Shown here piece after piece: positions 1 through 10,090 of a DNA stretch of 64,000 nt. Position numbers and translations under genes: made by a program. This DNA is from Gymnorhina tibicen (taxonomy: Eukaryota; Chordata; Aves; Passeriformes; Artamidae). The stretch is taken from the NCBI GenBank assembly GCA_013399875.1, contig VXAZ01001058.1:1422880-1486879 (forward strand). The letters run 5' to 3'. Each line of letters begins with the position of its first letter. The stretch's first letter is position 1. The notes below the pieces were generated by a model that did not search any database, was not told where the DNA came from, and saw only the letters and a program-made list of their open reading frames with translations.

Positions 1-2590
1 TTGCCAGTTGAGCATTGCCAAGCAGGAGTGATGGGGGCTGTTCCAGAGGTCAAAATGTGCCTTGGCCCTGGACAAATGCACAATTTCAAGTAAAAGCAAG
101 ATGAATGCAGGTGTTCAGAGCTGGTTGGCCACAGAACCAATCAGTTTTTCTGTGGGAATTTGCAAAATGTACGCCCGCCCTCTGGGTTTTTTCATGTTTA
201 TTTGGTATTTCTGTCCATTATTGAAAAAAAAGTAAAAAAAATGAAAATATAGTAAGTATTTAACTTTCAGAGCCGTGTGGCAAATTGAAATTCTTTCTGA
301 TTTGATTTTTAAAATTGAAAAGTGATAATAGTTTTGTGTGGAAAAAGGAGTGTTTTGCTGAAGAATCTGAACGTTTCACAAGGTCACGGTGCAGTGATGG
401 TGAGGCTGTATCTGAAAGCAAACTGAGGTTATGGCTTGCTTCCCATTTTTTGAAAATGGTGGTTTTGAGGGGCCATAACCCAGTAAAAAAATAATTTCCC
501 AGTGAAACATCAGCATTTTCTGAAAGGAAGGAGAGGCAATACCAGAGACCCAATGGCCAATGCCATCCTTGGAATGGTCTCCTACAGAATGGCTGGGATG
601 GGGCAGGTCTGTCCTTCACTGTGAGCCAACGTGAGAGGAAAGTGCAATTAAGGATTGCTAATCCTTTCACAGGCTGTTTAATTATACTGCCTGGAGCCTG
701 GATTCAGATAGGTGGGGTTCCTAAAATAACCATTCCAGCACTAATTCAGGGCAATGGCTGTTGGTGTAACCTCCCTCAGCACAGAGCTGCGCTGGGGGGT
801 GTGTGCTGCGCAAGAGAAGAGCAAATGTTAAGTGTCTGGGAAATTGTAGTCATGTCACCACGAGTGACAGGTTCATTCAAAACATTGTTCCATGTCTTTT
901 TCTTTTTGCAAGCTGTAATTTTTGTTTAATTCACAGCGCTGTGGGTCTTTAGGGATGTTTTTAAGTTGTTTAAATCATTGCTATGACTTTTATAATGATG
1001 TTGACGTGGATTGTTTCCCCCTGTTCACTTCTGCTGCATCCCCTTGCCTCGTCCCACTGCTGCTCTCTCTGTACGATGCCAGGACACTGCACAGCGCCAG
1101 CCACCCCACCTCATTTTAGGAAAAGAAGCAAATAATCACCGTGAGGCATAGCGTGGCTCTGACTTGGTTACTGCTGTAATCAGTGTGAGGTTTTACTTTG
1201 ACTTCAGTGTCTGTTGGAGCAACTGCTATTTCTTTTTATTTTCTAGAACAGAGAAAAGAGAACAGCTTTTAACATATGTCTCCTTCTCGTGTGAGCTACC
1301 ACACAGTTCCAGCTCCAGTACATACACAGAGAAGACATATGGTTAAAAAGAAGTTCTTTTTCTTCTAAGAAATCCAGAAAGAAAATTCTCTTTTATTTAA
1401 AAGGAGAAACTACATTTCTGCCATATGTCTCCTGGTACGAATGTTGAGAGTCAGGGACCTTGTACCAGATGTGTTAAACTCGCTGCTCTTCAAAACAAAA
1501 AGCCAAATCAAAGCCCACTTTTAGGTGTAATTTTAACCTACATTTCTTGTGTACGTGTGTGTGCCAGAGCTGTTGGTGGGAGAGCCTGGGAAGCTCTGAG
1601 TGCTGCCAGTGCACTGGAGCAGGGGATAAGTGTTCGTGCAGGCTCGTTGGAAGGTTTGGTTGGTGTAGGCAAGGAAACACAAGTGTGTTCTTGACCTTCT
1701 CTGGGCTTTTTGCTTGCTTTGAGAGGACTGTTACAGAAAAACCCCATGTAACCTTTGCCAGCGTTAAACAAGGCAAAAGGCTTTGGTGTAACTGGAATTC
1801 AGGGAGAGTGCTGCAATTTTCTTCTGACCACAGACATCTCGGGGAGGTGGCAGGTGTTCAGAAAACACTGATACCCCTGCTGCTGTTACTCACAGGAGAT
1901 GGAACCTGACCTTGGAAAATTAATTACTGTCGAGCCAGCACAACCCTCTGTTCCCTGCATGGTTAGGACCCCACTGGAAATAATACTGATCATTTTTGTA
2001 TTTTACTTGCAAAGCTAAAAAAGGAGTTTAGAATATCCCAGTCTAGCTACATGCAAGGAAAATGTAATAAAAAACAATTATCAGCAAAGCAATCCATTCA
2101 GAAATGTTCTGTCAGATTGTCACTCATTTTGGGTGATGATCAAGCCCCATTTTCTGTATTTGCAGTTCCTTCTCTTCGGTTTAGGTTTTCATTATTGAAT
2201 GTGTTTTGTTTCTTTCTGGAATGGAGGGAACACGGGGAGTATTTTGCTGGATGCCTGAACACTGACAAATGCAACCATTTCATACACAGTGGGATCCCTG
2301 GCAAGGCTTTGATCCCAATATATCAGCAATCAAGAGACAGTGGACCAAATCCATCTCTAACACAAACTTCATTGGATTCCCACCGAGTTGCACTAAGGAT
2401 GAATTTGATGCAGGGTTCTTGACAAGTCTGAGTTACCTGTGTTTGTGGTTGGAAGGGATGAGGCACGGTAATTCTGTGTGCAAATCACAGGCAGTAACTT
2501 TAAGAGTTTGACAATCACTGTGCAATGGTTGCTGTGCTGCAGTCACTCAGCTGAACCGACGCGTTAAAAAACGTTACTGCAAGATGTGAC
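1..2590. other. Non-coding stretch, mostly AT-rich
   Basis: I see no gene here. Open frames of up to 136 codons exist on both strands but overlap each other and match no protein family I recognise. No interspersed repeat was recognised. Two small hairpin-capable palindromes lie close together at 1345-1361 (8-bp arms around one base) and 1386-1408 (about 10-bp arms with a one-base bulge). Both are low-complexity A/G against T/C runs and of weak significance. Confidence 0.6.
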
Positions 2591-3950
2591 AAAACGTGCT
2601 GGTAAATCCCTCTGACAGAGAGGATGGGGGGCTTTATTCAGGCTCAGGACTGGGTTTGAGGAGTTCTCCTTTCCCTCCGTGGCAGCGGCACATCACAGGG
2701 CGCTCTGGAATGCTGCTCTGTGCATGGCAGGGGATGGGGGGGTCGCATTCCAGCGGATGGTGCTCAGGAAGGAGCAGCTCTGCCCGGAGAGTACCTGGGC
2801 AGTGCTGTGCCCCTTGTTCCCTCCTGCCACAGCCTCCACCCAGCAGCCGCAGGGGGGGTGATCTCCAGCAGAGACTCCTCCTGCATTTCAGCAGCCCCCA
2901 GCACAGCCCTGGGCGTGCTGCTCATGCCTGGAGCCTTCTCCCGGGGCTGAGGTGCCCGAACTGCCAGGACCTTGCCAGGCAGGGGGAGGAAAGGGAAACG
3001 AAACTCTGCTTCAGGCCAAGCATGTGTTTGCAGGACTCTCAGCCACCCCAGGAATAATCTGTTCTGTTCCCCTGGCCTGAAGGAGTGTCCAGCTCCCAGC
3101 TGCAGTAAGGGCCCCTCTCCCCTGTGAGTATCCATCAAACGAGGCTGCACACCCTCAGCGCACGGGGCTGTGGCAGGGATGAACCGATCACAGCCATGAG
3201 GTGCCCCAGGAGAGCACTCCCTGTGTTGGACCAGAGTGTCACGGTTCTGTGTGTGAGCTGCCTTGCAAGCAGAGTAGCAGTGGTGCCACAGACCCCAGAG
3301 GGAGATTCCTGCGTAGCCTTTACCTGCACTGAGCTCCTGGGGGGGAGGGTGTGACAGAAGAAAAAGATGTATTGCATTAGCAGTAAAATTTCTCCCCGCC
3401 ACTGAAATTTTTAAATGCTAAAGCAGTCCCTTTGTCTCAGAAACCCCTCATTCATAGAAGCTCTTTTCAGCAGTGGGATCTTTATTAAACTGGGACTTGG
3501 AGCTGTTTAGAACCAAGGATGTGATTTGTGTTCCCCAACACCAAAGCTTACCGTGAGGTGCGCAGCCTCTCCAAGGCATGGACACAGTCACATCATTGCG
3601 TTCTCTCAGCTCCTGTGAGGCAGCAGAGCTGGAGGAGCTCGGGAAGTCCTGACGCCCTTCAGCCCCTCAGCACACCAGGGAGCTCCGTGTCCATCCCGGC
3701 GGAAAACACATCCCACTGCACCTCCTGTGGCACCTGTCCCTGGTGTGCCCAGCCTGGGCCGCGCAGAGAGCTCGCTCCCGGTGGCACTGCCAGCTCTGAG
3801 AGCTGCTGACACCAGGACTGACTCGTTCCCAGCCACAGACATGGGACATGGCAGTGAGGCAGGGCTTTGAAACGTGCCTTGAAAAGCTTGCACTCCCAGC
3901 TGTGGCTAGGCACTAAGAGCAGCAGAGTCAGGTCTGTAGCTAACACAATG
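2590..3950. other. GC-rich, CpG-poor patch with overlapping ORFs
   Basis: This patch is clearly richer in G+C than its flanks and carries overlapping open frames on both strands, including 212 codons on the minus strand at 2764-3402. High GC removes stop codons, so long frames are expected here. CpG dinucleotides are sparse (about ten in 2641-3060 by eye), which argues against an unmethylated CpG-island promoter. The predicted peptides are rich in Pro, Ser, Gly, Arg and Trp with no recognisable domain. I treat the frames as chance. Confidence 0.5.
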
Positions 3951-5210
3951 GCTGCTTGCAGGATTAATGGCGTGGTTGGTGGGTTTTCCCGGTATTTTTC
4001 TAGTCATCCCAGCACATGGCTTGTCATATAATGGAATATTTGTATGTCTGACATAGAGAAAGACTTTCAGAGCGAGTATTTGTTCTTCAGCTTACTTAGC
4101 TAGCAGCTGCTTGATCAAAAATATTCCCTCAGCCACTGACAGCTGTATATTTCCAGAAGCAGACTTGAATTTATTTTTTACGTGTTTAAGATAAAGCTGA
4201 CAAAGAGAATTCTGTGTTAGGAGTACAGAAAAAAGAGCAATTCCTATTATAAAAAAAGCTTCCAGCAGATAGTATAATCCAATTTTAGTTTAAATTTTAA
4301 AAAATAATCTGTCATCATCAGCACAGTGTGGTGCATATTTCTAATAACAAAATAATCAGAAAATGTATTCTAGAACAGCACATGTGTGTTTAGTGTCCAC
4401 TCTAAACTCTCACCCATCTTCAGTGATGGCTTGCAATGAGCTGCAATGATTTGGCCCTGGCAGTAATTCCCTGTTTTGTACTTGGCATTTGATTCTTTCT
4501 TCACTGACTTTCATCCTATGGATCTTGGTCCATTTTCCTGGCTACCCAGATCATTTTGAGCTCTGATCGCTCCATGAAGGGCTGCAGACCCCCCCAGTCT
4601 CTGAACCATCCCTGCATCTGATAAGGAAGCCTGATAAGGAAGCCTGATTTGTCATCAAAAAAGAATGAACCAGGTTGTTCTGTGAGGGTCGAGCTGATCA
4701 AGCCTGGTTTCCTGTGGACTTTTGTTCCACCTCCAACTCATCCCTACACCCCAGGTAAATACAGGTAAAGACTCTTAAGCCCTGGGAAAACCCCCAGTGC
4801 AACCCTTGTCACACACATCCAGTGCCCCTCCCTTGGAAGTGAGTTCAGGCTGTGACAGAGAAATACCTGTAAGACACGTGCAGTTTATATTTTTATATGC
4901 TCTTCACTGTTTAAATTTCTCAAGTTTGGGCTTCTTTAGACTCTACTGCAAAACTCTGAAGGTCATTTTAATTGCACTATTTAGAAATTGCTTTCTTGGC
5001 CACACAGTGCCACTCACAGCAGATTAAACCCGGGACTCGATCTCTGCCTTTGTTTTACGGAAAAGATTGATAAGTGATTTACTCTCAGTAGAATGGTTTA
5101 CAAGTGAGCTCTTAGATAAATGATCAGGAAGAAGTGGGGTTTTTTTCACGTGGAATTATTTTCCACAGAGAAAAATTGGGTTGTTTTTCTCCATACTAAC
5201 GTGAGGATGC
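3950..5210. other. AT-rich non-coding stretch
   Basis: No gene or interspersed repeat recognised. It contains a small tandem duplication at 4618-4648, annotated separately. The rest is ordinary AT-rich sequence with short homopolymer runs. Confidence 0.5.
4618..4648. repeat. 13-bp tandem duplication
   Basis: The unit CTGATAAGGAAGC occurs twice head to tail, followed by the first five bases of a third copy. This is a typical replication-slippage duplication; copy number may be polymorphic. No function is implied. Confidence 0.85.
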
Positions 5211-5224
5211 AGGGACCGGATTCT

Positions 5225-5269
5225 CAGCTGGACTAAATCAACAGAGTCAATACTGATTTACACCAGCTG
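5225..5269. repeat. Degraded palindromic amniote repeat
   Basis: The left arm at 5225-5240 (CAGCTGGACTAAATCA) is the reverse complement of the right arm at 5254-5269 (TGATTTACACCAGCTG) except at two positions, with a 13-base loop between. Arms of the form CAGCTGGTGTAAATC / GATTTACACCAGCTG are, from memory, part of a palindromic repeat common in turtles and crocodilians and surviving as scattered old relics in other amniotes. The flanks (a 'ggattct' before the left arm) fit that form. The family name is not certain, and the assignment rests on recall plus the visible palindrome. Confidence 0.55.
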
Positions 5270-5274
5270 CAAAT

Positions 5275-6100
5275 ATTTTTCCCATAATATTTTTCCTTGT
5301 ACTGTAATTTTCTCTTAATGCAAACCCTAATTTCTTCTCTCTGAACTCCCGTAATTCCTGCATCTGTTTATTTACTTTCTGGTTTGTATTCTTTTAGCTG
5401 GGTTTATTAACATACTACATTTTTCTCCCCTGTTCCACACTATGTGCACGGCATCTTTAAGCTCTCATTTATAGTCCATGTTGCTTTCTGGGATACTGTT
5501 ATGTCGAAAATCAATAAAAAGGCAATTTAGGAATTTTCTCTGAAGTCTGGTTAAAGAAACTGCCAATAATTAACAAGGGAGAAGAATCCTGCTGCCTGGA
5601 AGCACTCGGATTTCTGACTGATTTCAGTAGGATTTCCAGGGGTCCATGGACTCCAGACCTTTAATCCGTTGTCATAGCTGGGAGCTGGGCCTAGGCAAGA
5701 GAATTAAGCTTAGCTCTGTGCAGATCAGCTCAGCTCCAGTGAAAGGAAAATGCTCCTGGCCTTTTCTCTACACAGGAAATATAAGAACATGATTTTGTGA
5801 TTTCAACTCTTAGCAGAAAGAAGTTGTGAAATATCCATTTAAGAGGCCTTGGATTTTGTTGGTGCTTCCTTGGCAGATCTTCCCTTCCTTCACACACTCC
5901 TTCAGGGAGTCCTGAAGGCTGGAGAGCTGGAAGGGAGTCACCCAAGGCCAGATCAGAGCTCGGCTCTGGGGCGTGCACGTCAGGCTCTGAGCTGCCCATG
6001 CACACCTACGGGGATGGGAAAGGTTAAACCAGGGGATTGCTGGACATGGAAATCCCATGTGAGGGGACTGCCTTTGAATTGGACTGGGAATGTGAACAGC
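5275..6100. other. Non-coding stretch, nothing identified
   Basis: No gene or repeat recognised. Overlapping minus-strand frames of 91 and 141 codons run into the hairpin region and have no recognisable content. Confidence 0.5.
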
Positions 6101-6104
6101 TCTA

Positions 6105-6142
6105 CAGCTTTTTGGGGGAATTCTTTTTCCCCCAAAAAGCTG
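6105..6142. repeat. Perfect 16-bp inverted repeat, 6-base loop
   Basis: The left arm CAGCTTTTTGGGGGAA (6105-6120) is exactly complementary in reverse to TTCCCCCAAAAAGCTG (6127-6142), separated by TTCTTT. A perfect 16-bp stem with so short a loop is unlikely by chance in 64 kb (about 10^-4 for loops up to ten bases at equal base frequencies, although the homopolymer-like arms make it somewhat likelier). Transcription from either strand would give a stable hairpin. It could be a replication template-switch product, the core of a small foldback element, or a structured RNA. It is shorter than a normal pre-miRNA stem, and no flanking stem extends it. Confidence 0.9.
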
Positions 6143-6239
6143 AAAATAAGGTGTTAAATAAATGCCTGCTTCAATAGCAAACTGGCATTGTGTGATGAAC
6201 AAAACCATACCTGCAGTTCTGTCTATCCCACGCACTAAT

Positions 6240-6490
6240 CAGTGCACAGATAAATGCATTTTAATAATTTATTATCATTTATCTTCAGTGCAGCTCTATT
6301 ATGCTTTTCACTCTTGCTGTAAATATGTAAAATGCTGTTAATCAACCTTTGTTAGTGAATATTTGATTAATAGGTAGCAGATGTACTTGCCCCTGTGTGT
6401 GCTGCGTTAAATGCAATGTACCAACACATAATTCATTATTTTAATAACACACTGGGCTAATAAATCAAAGGAACGCTTGAGAATGCAACA
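6240..6490. promoter_or_regulatory. Candidate conserved enhancer-like segment
   Basis: An AT-rich, CpG-poor block dense in homeodomain-type TAAT/ATTA cores (for example TTAATAATTTATTATC near 6261-6276, and GATTAATAGG and TTAATAACAC further right). It also has a 7-bp inverted pair ATAAATG/CATTTAT at 6250-6282. It lacks simple-repeat structure, as developmental enhancers often do. This is pattern recognition only. Alignment to chicken, crocodile and mammals would decide. Confidence 0.25.
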
Positions 6491-7470
6491 GCCAGAATTA
6501 CTGAAGGAATAGCTGTGCATTGTTTTAAAAGTGATACATTTGGGCATTGTTTTAAGTGTGGTGTGGACTTGATAATCAGCTACTGATGAGCTCTAATGTG
6601 ACATTCCTGCGGGAATGACTGAGGATTAGCAAACAGCTCCTTATTTCCCCCAGCCCAGAGAGAAAAACCAATCCCTGACCCAAAGACCCTCCAAATCCAG
6701 AGACAGAGTGGATAAAGGGTGAGGAGAAGGAGCAGCAGGTGCTGATGAGCACGCAGTGCCACATCTGCAAATGTCCTTTTCACTGTGTGGTGGGGACATT
6801 GTGCAGTTTCAGGCTTTGGGCTCGAGGTAGGAAGGTGACAGAGCTCCCAAGCAGAGAAGGGGGAGGATGCTGCAGGAAAGAGCAAGGAGGAGAGGGTATT
6901 GAGTGAGAAGTGGTGCAGGGAGCAGGCAGTGACCCTGTCAGTGCCCATCTGTGCTGTCTGAGCTGCTGCACACTGAAATGTAAAAGTGCTGCTCAGCTGC
7001 AGCAACCTGGTATTTTCGGAAACGGGCAGTCACCAGCTGAAGCTTTATGCTCAAAATATTCTCTCAGTGTGAGCCACAGACATCCTGATGTGGCAGCTGC
7101 ACCGCTGAGCCAGCCCCTTTTGGTGCCAGATGTCACCCAGGCCCTGCCAGTCAGTGTTCAGGATTCTCCAAGCTGAGTGGCTCCTTGGGGGAGGCAAAGA
7201 TTGGGATTCAGGGTTAGTTCCAGTTACGGAGCCAGCGCACACAAACATGAGGTAATTGGCACAAATCCTAAGACTAAGCCAAGAGCTGAGCTTTAATTCC
7301 ATGAGTCCCACGTGAGCATTCCCTCCTTCCTCAAGGCTGCCCATTCCTAAGGGAAAATATTTCTTTTTTATGACAAGACCAGAGTTGTTGGGTGTATTTA
7401 CTGGCAGGTGCTGCCCGGGGCGTACAGTACCGCGCACACAGCCGTGTGTGTGACTTACTCTGCTCTGATA
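6490..7470. other. Non-coding stretch, nothing identified
   Basis: Mixed composition. Minus-strand frames of up to 141 codons (6580-7005) overlap frames on both strands and show no domain. No repeat was recognised. Confidence 0.5.
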
Positions 7471-7479
7471 TGTTTCACA

Positions 7480-7720
7480 GGCTGCTTATTTTGGGTGACC
7501 TTGGCAATGTGTTTGATTCAATAAGGGATTATCAGCTTTGATAGGCCCTGTATTTAATTCTGTAGCTTGGTTGAAAGCTACACTGCTCTGCATTGATTTC
7601 CATGTGCAATTAATACGTTTTGTCAGCGACAAATGCGTGCAGAGATAATATACTCGACTCATTTTAATCTCTCCTGCGTACATTTTAAATCAAAATAGCA
7701 CCTGGTGGCCGAGCCCTCCT
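7480..7720. promoter_or_regulatory. Candidate conserved enhancer-like segment
   Basis: A non-repetitive block with TAAT-type motifs (TGCAATTAATACG near 7605), GATA-type cores (GATAGG, GAGATAATA) and an 8-bp perfect stem TGTAGCTT/AAGCTACA at 7561-7582 with a 6-base loop. CpGs in an otherwise AT-rich setting (near 7625-7635 and 7653) have survived, which can mark constraint. Function is inferred from appearance only. Confidence 0.25.
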
Positions 7721-9250
7721 GACAAGTGGTGGATTTAATGTGGAAAAGTAGCATTAAGAACTGCTTGCATGATACTATCATAATTTTCAGGAGTGAAATA
7801 ACAAATAGTTCCCTGGAAAGCTGAGTGACCCAAAAGCTTGGACCCCTTCAAATCGACACCGTGGTTAAAAGGCTTCCTACTACCGTGCCTTACTCGTACT
7901 CACAATGCAACTGAATGGCAAATTAGATGAGTAAGACAAGAAACAATCCCCTGAAATGTTGTAACATCTTCACTCTGATGCTCCTCCGAGACGTGACCCT
8001 TGTAGGACTGACAGATAACAGCATTTAATGGCTGTACTGATATCCCGGGATTTGAGCTCCTTGAGGATGTGCCATCTCTTACTCTGGGTTTGTTCCAAAT
8101 GGAGCAAAAAAAACTAACACAAGCTGGAATTTCTCTGAAGTCTCAGAGATCTTATAATTAACTTTGCTGAAACATTTAATTTGGGTTTTTCTGACATATT
8201 CCAGCTGTATCTTTTTGACAGGTGTCATTCAGCATATAATCTAAAAATCAGAGCTACCTAAAACATTTAGTTCATGCTTCAAGACAAACAAATGTTTCAA
8301 CCTTATTCAACAGATTTTTATCTACAGTCTTGGAGAGATCAATATCTGTTTGTGAAGAGCTTCAATTCTGTCAAATCTGTGTTTCCAGACATTTAGAAGT
8401 GCAGTCAGCTCTGTGAAGCTGCAAACTTTTTCATCTGCCCAATATAGAAATGGACCTTGACTGATAAGAGTGTTTCAGGACTGCTGCTGTCAAACTTCAC
8501 AGAATTGAGACCGTCGGAATGTGATCAAAATCCTCTCCCTTTGTTTATTTCAAAACCAGCCAAATAAAATCGTAGCTTTGTAGGATTGCCTTTGATATTG
8601 TATAGAGCTCCCTTTAGAGCTGCAGTTCACAGGAACCTTTAATTTCTGGTAGGGAAAATAAAGCTAGTGTTGAAACCTAGACCACAAATAAACAATAATA
8701 ATGATAATAATAACAACTAAAAAGCAACTCTCTGCCTTTTAAAAATCTGTTTATATTCTTCCAGAGCTCTTTTTAGTACAACTGCATGTGGCTGCTCTGG
8801 AACAGGAATGGGTGATGTCTTCAGTGTTCAGCAGTGTCACTGCAGATGTTATCCCCAGTTTGCTGACAGATTTCAGAAAAAAGGCAGAAAAATGGTGAGG
8901 CTCATCTCATGTAGCTTTGGACATATGAAAAATAGATTTCTGGTCTAAATAAACTAGACTGCCTCTACATTCAGTAAATAGAAAGGGGCTTTCAGGGGAT
9001 GATTTATTCTACTTATTTCAAGAGGTATCATCTGTCTTGTGGAGGAAGCCTGGGCAGCTCACACGAACACCCGGAGTTCAGAGAGTGATGTGGGAATCAA
9101 AGGGATCTGCACAATTAAAACAAGGTGTCCAGGACTCTAGTTTAGGGATAATGCCACAAATCCCATAATCGAGTGGTTTCATTCGACTGCTTGGTTGAAT
9201 TTTGCATTTTGCTTTCCCTACTTTGCCAGTCCCGCCAGCCCTGGAGAACA
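7720..9250. other. AT-rich non-coding stretch
   Basis: No gene or interspersed repeat recognised. It contains the short AAT-type microsatellite at 8685-8720. Few open frames exceed 60 codons. Confidence 0.5.
8685..8720. repeat. AAT/ATG-type microsatellite
   Basis: A run of imperfect AAT units (core 8694-8714) within an A-rich stretch. It is a short, interrupted trinucleotide repeat. Confidence 0.8.
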
Positions 9251-9251
9251 G

Positions 9252-9329
9252 GACTGTTGGGGGGTGAAAACTTGAATTTGATGATCTTAAAGGTGCTTTC
9301 CAACCTTAACAATTCCGTGATTCCATCAT
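9252..9329 (+). mobile_element. CR1 LINE, 3'-end fragment (5'-truncated)
   Basis: The sequence follows the end of the avian CR1 3' untranslated region: a G-rich 'gttggggggtgaaaac' box, then TTTGATGATCTTAAAGGTGC, then TTTCCAACCTTAACAATTCC, then GTGATTCCATCATT. The last part is a diverged form of the ATTCTATG-type octamer tail that ends CR1 copies. Only the last 80 bases or so survive, as expected because most CR1 insertions are 5'-truncated. The copy is diverged (for example 'attccgtg') and so not recent. It cannot be mobile. Confidence 0.85.
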
Positions 9330-10090
9330 TACCCCCCTGCATTCCAGTGCACACCTACGGCAACTGATCACAGCCACCCCTTCTCTGGGAATAGCCTGTC
9401 CTGTAACCCTGGGAGCAGAGGAACTCTGGGGTGTTTCCCAGACCAGGGTCTGTGTGCTCCATCTGCTCCTCCAGGCCCTCTGTTTCCAGGCTGAAGGAGG
9501 AGCTGCGCTCTGCCGAGCACTCCCGTTCATTGTGCATTCGGAGCTGCTTTCCCGGCCGTGTTTACCCCTGCTCTTTGAATCCTTCTTCATTAGCAGCCCT
9601 GGCACCTGACAGGTAATTTGCCTGCCTCCAGCTCCCTCTATTAGCAGTGCCTTTGGGCTGAGCCCGGGGAAGGAAATGGATGTTGTGCCGTTTAATGGAG
9701 TACCCGTCCCTCAGCTGTCTCCAGTCTGTCCTGTCCTTCCCACCATTCCCGTGCTGGGGTGGGGGAGTGCTGACACCAGCGTGGGGCTTTCCCTGGCACA
9801 GATGTTTGTCCTGAACCGGCCCGTGCTGCTTGCTATTCAGCAGTGTTACTCCTGCAGGTGTTGCTGTCGTTCTGCCCTCCCATCCTTGCCTCTGTCCCTC
9901 TCTCCTACGCGAACAGATTGCGGTGAATTCTTGCTTTTTTCCCCTCCAGAGAGTAAATCCCAAGCCAGCCCTCTAGATTTTCTTCACTTAGTCCTGAGCA
10001 GCAGCTCGTTCAGGCATATGGCTCTCCTTCCTCACTGCTTGGACAGATGTTTTCCCTTGACCAAGTACATTCTTAATCCATAAGAGAAAT
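9330..10090. other. Moderately GC-rich stretch with overlapping ORFs
   Basis: Open frames on both strands (99 codons minus at 9306-9605, 133 codons minus at 9562-9963, 135 codons plus at 9676-10083) overlap and show no domain. I see no splice-flanked conserved peptide and regard these as chance frames. Confidence 0.45.

Noticed and set aside
2764..3402. 212-codon minus-strand open frame
   Set aside because: GC-rich patch with overlapping frames on both strands, no domain, and a length close to the chance maximum for six frames of 64 kb.
5600..5645. 'ctgactgatttcagtaggattt' as part of an old reptile-type repeat
   Set aside because: Too short and too diverged to separate from chance.
6145..6174. 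Possible L2-type tail (GGTGTTAAATAAATGCCTGC)
   Set aside because: Only about 25 bases resemble 'ggtgctcaataaatgcttg', with no supporting upstream L2 sequence.
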